Below are positions 61,836 to 64,000 of a DNA stretch of 64,000 bases, one piece after another (the stretch's first letter is position 1; the number at the start of each line of letters is the position of its first letter). The stretch is from Streptomyces coeruleorubidus. GTDB lineage: Bacteria > Actinomycetota > Actinomycetes > Streptomycetales > Streptomycetaceae. The notes beneath the pieces are model-generated. The model was not told the DNA's origin. It saw only the letters and a program-made list of their open reading frames with translations, and made no database searches. A program made the position numbers and the translations under genes. Location: positions 6,386,001 to 6,450,000 of the forward strand of contig NZ_CP118527.1 of the NCBI RefSeq assembly GCF_028885415.1, read 5' to 3'.

Positions 61836-62796
61836 CGTGACCAAGGCCCAGACCACCGACTCCGCGGCCGTGGACGCCGTGGCCCCGCCGGCCGTCGACG
61901 TCCCCGTCAAGGAGAGCGGCAAGAAGAGCGACAAGCCGCGCTCCCTGTGGGGCGACGCCTGGTACGACCTGCGGCACCGGCCCATGTTCTGGATCTCCTC
62001 GGTGCTGCTGCTCCTGCTGCTGGTGATCGCCGCGTTCCCCGGCTGGTTCACCAGCGTCGACCCGCGTGACGGCGACCTCGTCAACCACTACCTGGGCAAG
62101 CCGCAGCTGGGGCACTTCTTCCAGCCGGACTGGTTCGGCTACGACCAGCAGGGCCGTTCCATCTACTCGCGGGTCATCCACGGCACTCGTGCCTCCATCC
62201 TCGTCGGCGTCGGCGTGACCGCCCTGGTCACCCTGCTCGGCGGTCTGCTCGGCATGCTGGCGGGCTACTTCGGCGGCTGGATCGACTCGGTGATCTCCCG
62301 GATCGTCGACATCTTCTTCGGCCTGCCGTTCCTGCTCGGCACGATGGTCGTCCTGAACGCCTTCACCGAGCGCAAGGTGTACGTGGTGATCCTGGCCCTG
62401 GCCTTCCTGGGCTGGACCTCGATCGCGCGCGTCACCCGCAGCTCGGTCATCACGGCCAAGCAGGCGGACTACGTGACGGCGGCCCGGGCGCTCGGTGCGG
62501 GCACCACGCGGATCCTGTTCCGCCACGTGATGCCGAACGCCATCGCGCCGACCATCGTCGTGGCCACGATCGCCCTCGGCGGGTACATCTCCGCGGAGGC
62601 GACGCTGTCGTTCCTCGGCCTCGGCCTCAGCGACCCGACGATCTCGTGGGGCATCGACATCTCCGAGGGCAGCAAGGTGATCCGGGACAACCCGCACACA
62701 CTGCTGTTCCCCGCGGGCATGCTCAGCCTCACGGTCTTCGCGTTCATCATGCTCGGCGACGCGGTGCGCGACGCCCTTGACCCGAAGCTGCGCTGA
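61828..62796 (+). CDS. Dipeptide ABC transporter permease 2 (DppC-like)
   Basis: 322 residues. Charged N-terminal extension of about 45 residues, then the OppC N-terminal helix and six-helix permease with the EAA loop DYVTAARALGAGTTRILFRHVMPN. Pairs with the DppB-like protein to form the channel. Confidence 0.92.
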   Translation: MPDVTKAQTTDSAAVDAVAPPAVDVPVKESGKKSDKPRSLWGDAWYDLRHRPMFWISSVLLLLLLVIAAFPGWFTSVDPRDGDLVNHYLGKPQLGHFFQPDWFGYDQQGRSIYSRVIHGTRASILVGVGVTALVTLLGGLLGMLAGYFGGWIDSVISRIVDIFFGLPFLLGTMVVLNAFTERKVYVVILALAFLGWTSIARVTRSSVITAKQADYVTAARALGAGTTRILFRHVMPNAIAPTIVVATIALGGYISAEATLSFLGLGLSDPTISWGIDISEGSKVIRDNPHTLLFPAGMLSLTVFAFIMLGDAVRDALDPKLR

Positions 62797-62807
62797 GGAG
62801 GGCGTAC

Positions 62808-63866
62808 GTGACCACCATCGAAGAGACCCGTGACGTGCCCGGGCCGCGAGGCGCGGCCGACGGCGACGTTCCCCTGCTCGAAGTGCGCGACCTGCACGTC
62901 GAGTTCCACACCCGTGACGGCGTCGCCAAGGCCGTCAACGGCGTCAACTACACCGTGAGCTCCGGCGAGACCCTCGCCGTGCTCGGCGAGTCCGGCTCCG
63001 GCAAGTCCGTGACCGCCCAGGCGATCATGGGCATTCTGGACATGCCGCCCGGGCGGATCCCCAAGGGCCAGATCCTGTACCGGGGCGAGGACATGCTCAC
63101 CATGTCGGGCGACGCCCGGCGCAAGATCCGGGGCAGGAAGATCGCCATGATCTTCCAGGACGCGCTGTCCGCGCTGAACCCGGTGCTGTCCGTCGGCTAC
63201 CAGCTCGGCGAGATGTTCCGCGTCCACCAGGGCCTGAGCAAGAAGGATGCCAAGGCCAAGGCGATCGAGCTGATGGACCGCGTGAAGATCCCGGCCGCGA
63301 AGGAGCGCGTCGGCGACTATCCGCACCAGTTCTCCGGCGGTATGCGCCAGCGCATCATGATCGCGATGGCGCTCGCCCTGGAGCCGGACCTGATCATCGC
63401 CGACGAGCCGACCACGGCCCTCGACGTGACGGTCCAGGCCCAGGTCATGGACCTGCTCGCGGAGCTGCAGCGCGAGTACAACATGGGCCTGATCCTGATC
63501 ACCCACGACCTCGGCGTCGTCGCCGACGTAGCGGACAAGATCGCGGTGATGTACGCGGGCCGGATCGTGGAGACCGCCCCGGTGCACGAGCTGTACAAGC
63601 GGCCCGCGCACCCCTACACCAAGGGCCTGCTCGAGTCGATCCCGCGCCTGGACCAGAAGGGCCAGGACCTCTACGCGATCAAGGGCCTGCCGCCCAACCT
63701 GACCCGCATCCCGTCCGGTTGCGCCTTCAACCCGCGCTGCCCGCAGGCGCAGGACATCTGCCGTACGGACGTCCCGCCCCTGCACCCGGTCAGCGAGCGG
63801 GACGGCGGCGAGCTCGTCGGCCGCGGCAGCGCGTGCCACTTCTGGAAGGAGACGATCCATGGCTGA
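62808..63866 (+). CDS. Dipeptide ABC transporter ATPase 1 (DppD-like)
   Basis: 352 residues. Walker A GESGSGKS, Q-loop FQDALSALNP, signature FSGGMRQR, Walker B LIIADEPTTALD, H-loop ITHDLG; C-terminal oligopeptide-transporter domain with the Cys set GCAFNPRCPQAQDIC (an iron-sulfur site in some relatives). GTG start with GAGGAGGG upstream; overlaps the next gene by 8 bases. Confidence 0.94.
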   Translation: MTTIEETRDVPGPRGAADGDVPLLEVRDLHVEFHTRDGVAKAVNGVNYTVSSGETLAVLGESGSGKSVTAQAIMGILDMPPGRIPKGQILYRGEDMLTMSGDARRKIRGRKIAMIFQDALSALNPVLSVGYQLGEMFRVHQGLSKKDAKAKAIELMDRVKIPAAKERVGDYPHQFSGGMRQRIMIAMALALEPDLIIADEPTTALDVTVQAQVMDLLAELQREYNMGLILITHDLGVVADVADKIAVMYAGRIVETAPVHELYKRPAHPYTKGLLESIPRLDQKGQDLYAIKGLPPNLTRIPSGCAFNPRCPQAQDICRTDVPPLHPVSERDGGELVGRGSACHFWKETIHG

Positions 63867-64000
63867 CCTGGAGAAGACGGACGAGGCCATGGACGCCACT
63901 CCCAACGTCACCGAGGTCGAGACGGTCGAGGCCGCCACCGACGAGGAGGCCGTGGCCGCCATCGAGGCACCGGCCGAGCGCGGCGAGCCGATCCTCCAGG
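63859..64000 (+). CDS. Second dipeptide ABC ATPase (DppF-like), 5' part only
   Basis: ATG 63859 opens 47 codons to the window edge. They form an acidic extension (EVETVEAATDEEAVAAIEAP) ending just where the ATPase would start. Identity rests on operon position: DppD-type ATPases are followed by DppF. Confidence 0.6.
   Translation, partial: MADLEKTDEAMDATPNVTEVETVEAATDEEAVAAIEAPAERGEPILQ

Overview
High-GC, strongly third-position-biased coding, many GTG/TTG starts, tightly overlapping operons and the housekeeping genes on the right (succinate dehydrogenase with an actinobacterial cytochrome b, SpoIIE/PAS phosphatase, TypA, Dpp/Opp transporter, Nudix, GntR/UTRA) point to a Streptomyces chromosome. 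No tRNA, rRNA, CRISPR array, intact transposon or phage gene was seen.

Left part (1 to about 34.1 kb): a secondary-metabolite gene cluster that starts outside the window. It joins three carrier-protein systems. (i) An amino-group carrier protein (AmCP/LysW, 1771) with LysY (29355) and LysZ (30409) homologues and the tail of a transketolase (1-155). That is the enzyme set known to build 2,6-diamino-5,7-dihydroxyheptanoate (DADH)-type amino acids on LysW. (ii) A complete hydrazine (N-N bond) operon, 17883-29179: acyl-CoA dehydrogenase, two saccharopine dehydrogenases, lysine N6-hydroxylase, amino-acid oxidase, cupin-MetRS fusion, AMP ligase, acyl carrier protein, GNAT and C45 hydrolase. These match the hydrazinoacetate machinery known from s56-p1 and triacsin pathways. 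(iii) A second acyl carrier protein with a KAS III-like transferase and an esterase (11129-13309, minus strand). Further genes are four ATP-grasp ligases in place of NRPSs, a membrane di-iron desaturase/hydroxylase, a MetY-C26 amidase-MetX-aminotransferase run, an MFS exporter, an SDR and CysC-CysD-CysN for PAPS. LysX, an AmCP aminotransferase partner and a pathway regulator are not evident here and may lie to the left.

The cluster carries one repeated regulatory cassette of about 100 bp, in six full copies and one half copy. Its three boxes keep almost fixed distances (61 bp, then 30-31 bp). It precedes nearly every transcription unit and in several places faces both ways. One copy is followed by a degenerate second LysW-like ORF that has lost its zinc cysteines. 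The acyl carrier gene at 11.4 kb carries the coding scar of an acyl-CoA dehydrogenase C-terminus.

Junction (34.1-39.1 kb): a truncated, frameshifted SDR pseudogene, 34-bp tandem repeats, and a 1234-residue HTH/P-loop/repeat protein.

Right part (39.1-64 kb): conserved chromosome. It holds a secreted subtilisin, a septum-formation family membrane protein, a GntR regulator, small proteins, a SpoIIE-type signalling pair, a GH18-like membrane protein, a decayed phosphotransferase, sdhCAB (minus strand), a large peptide-binding lipoprotein, a decayed lipoprotein, typA, and a dipeptide ABC operon cut by the right edge.
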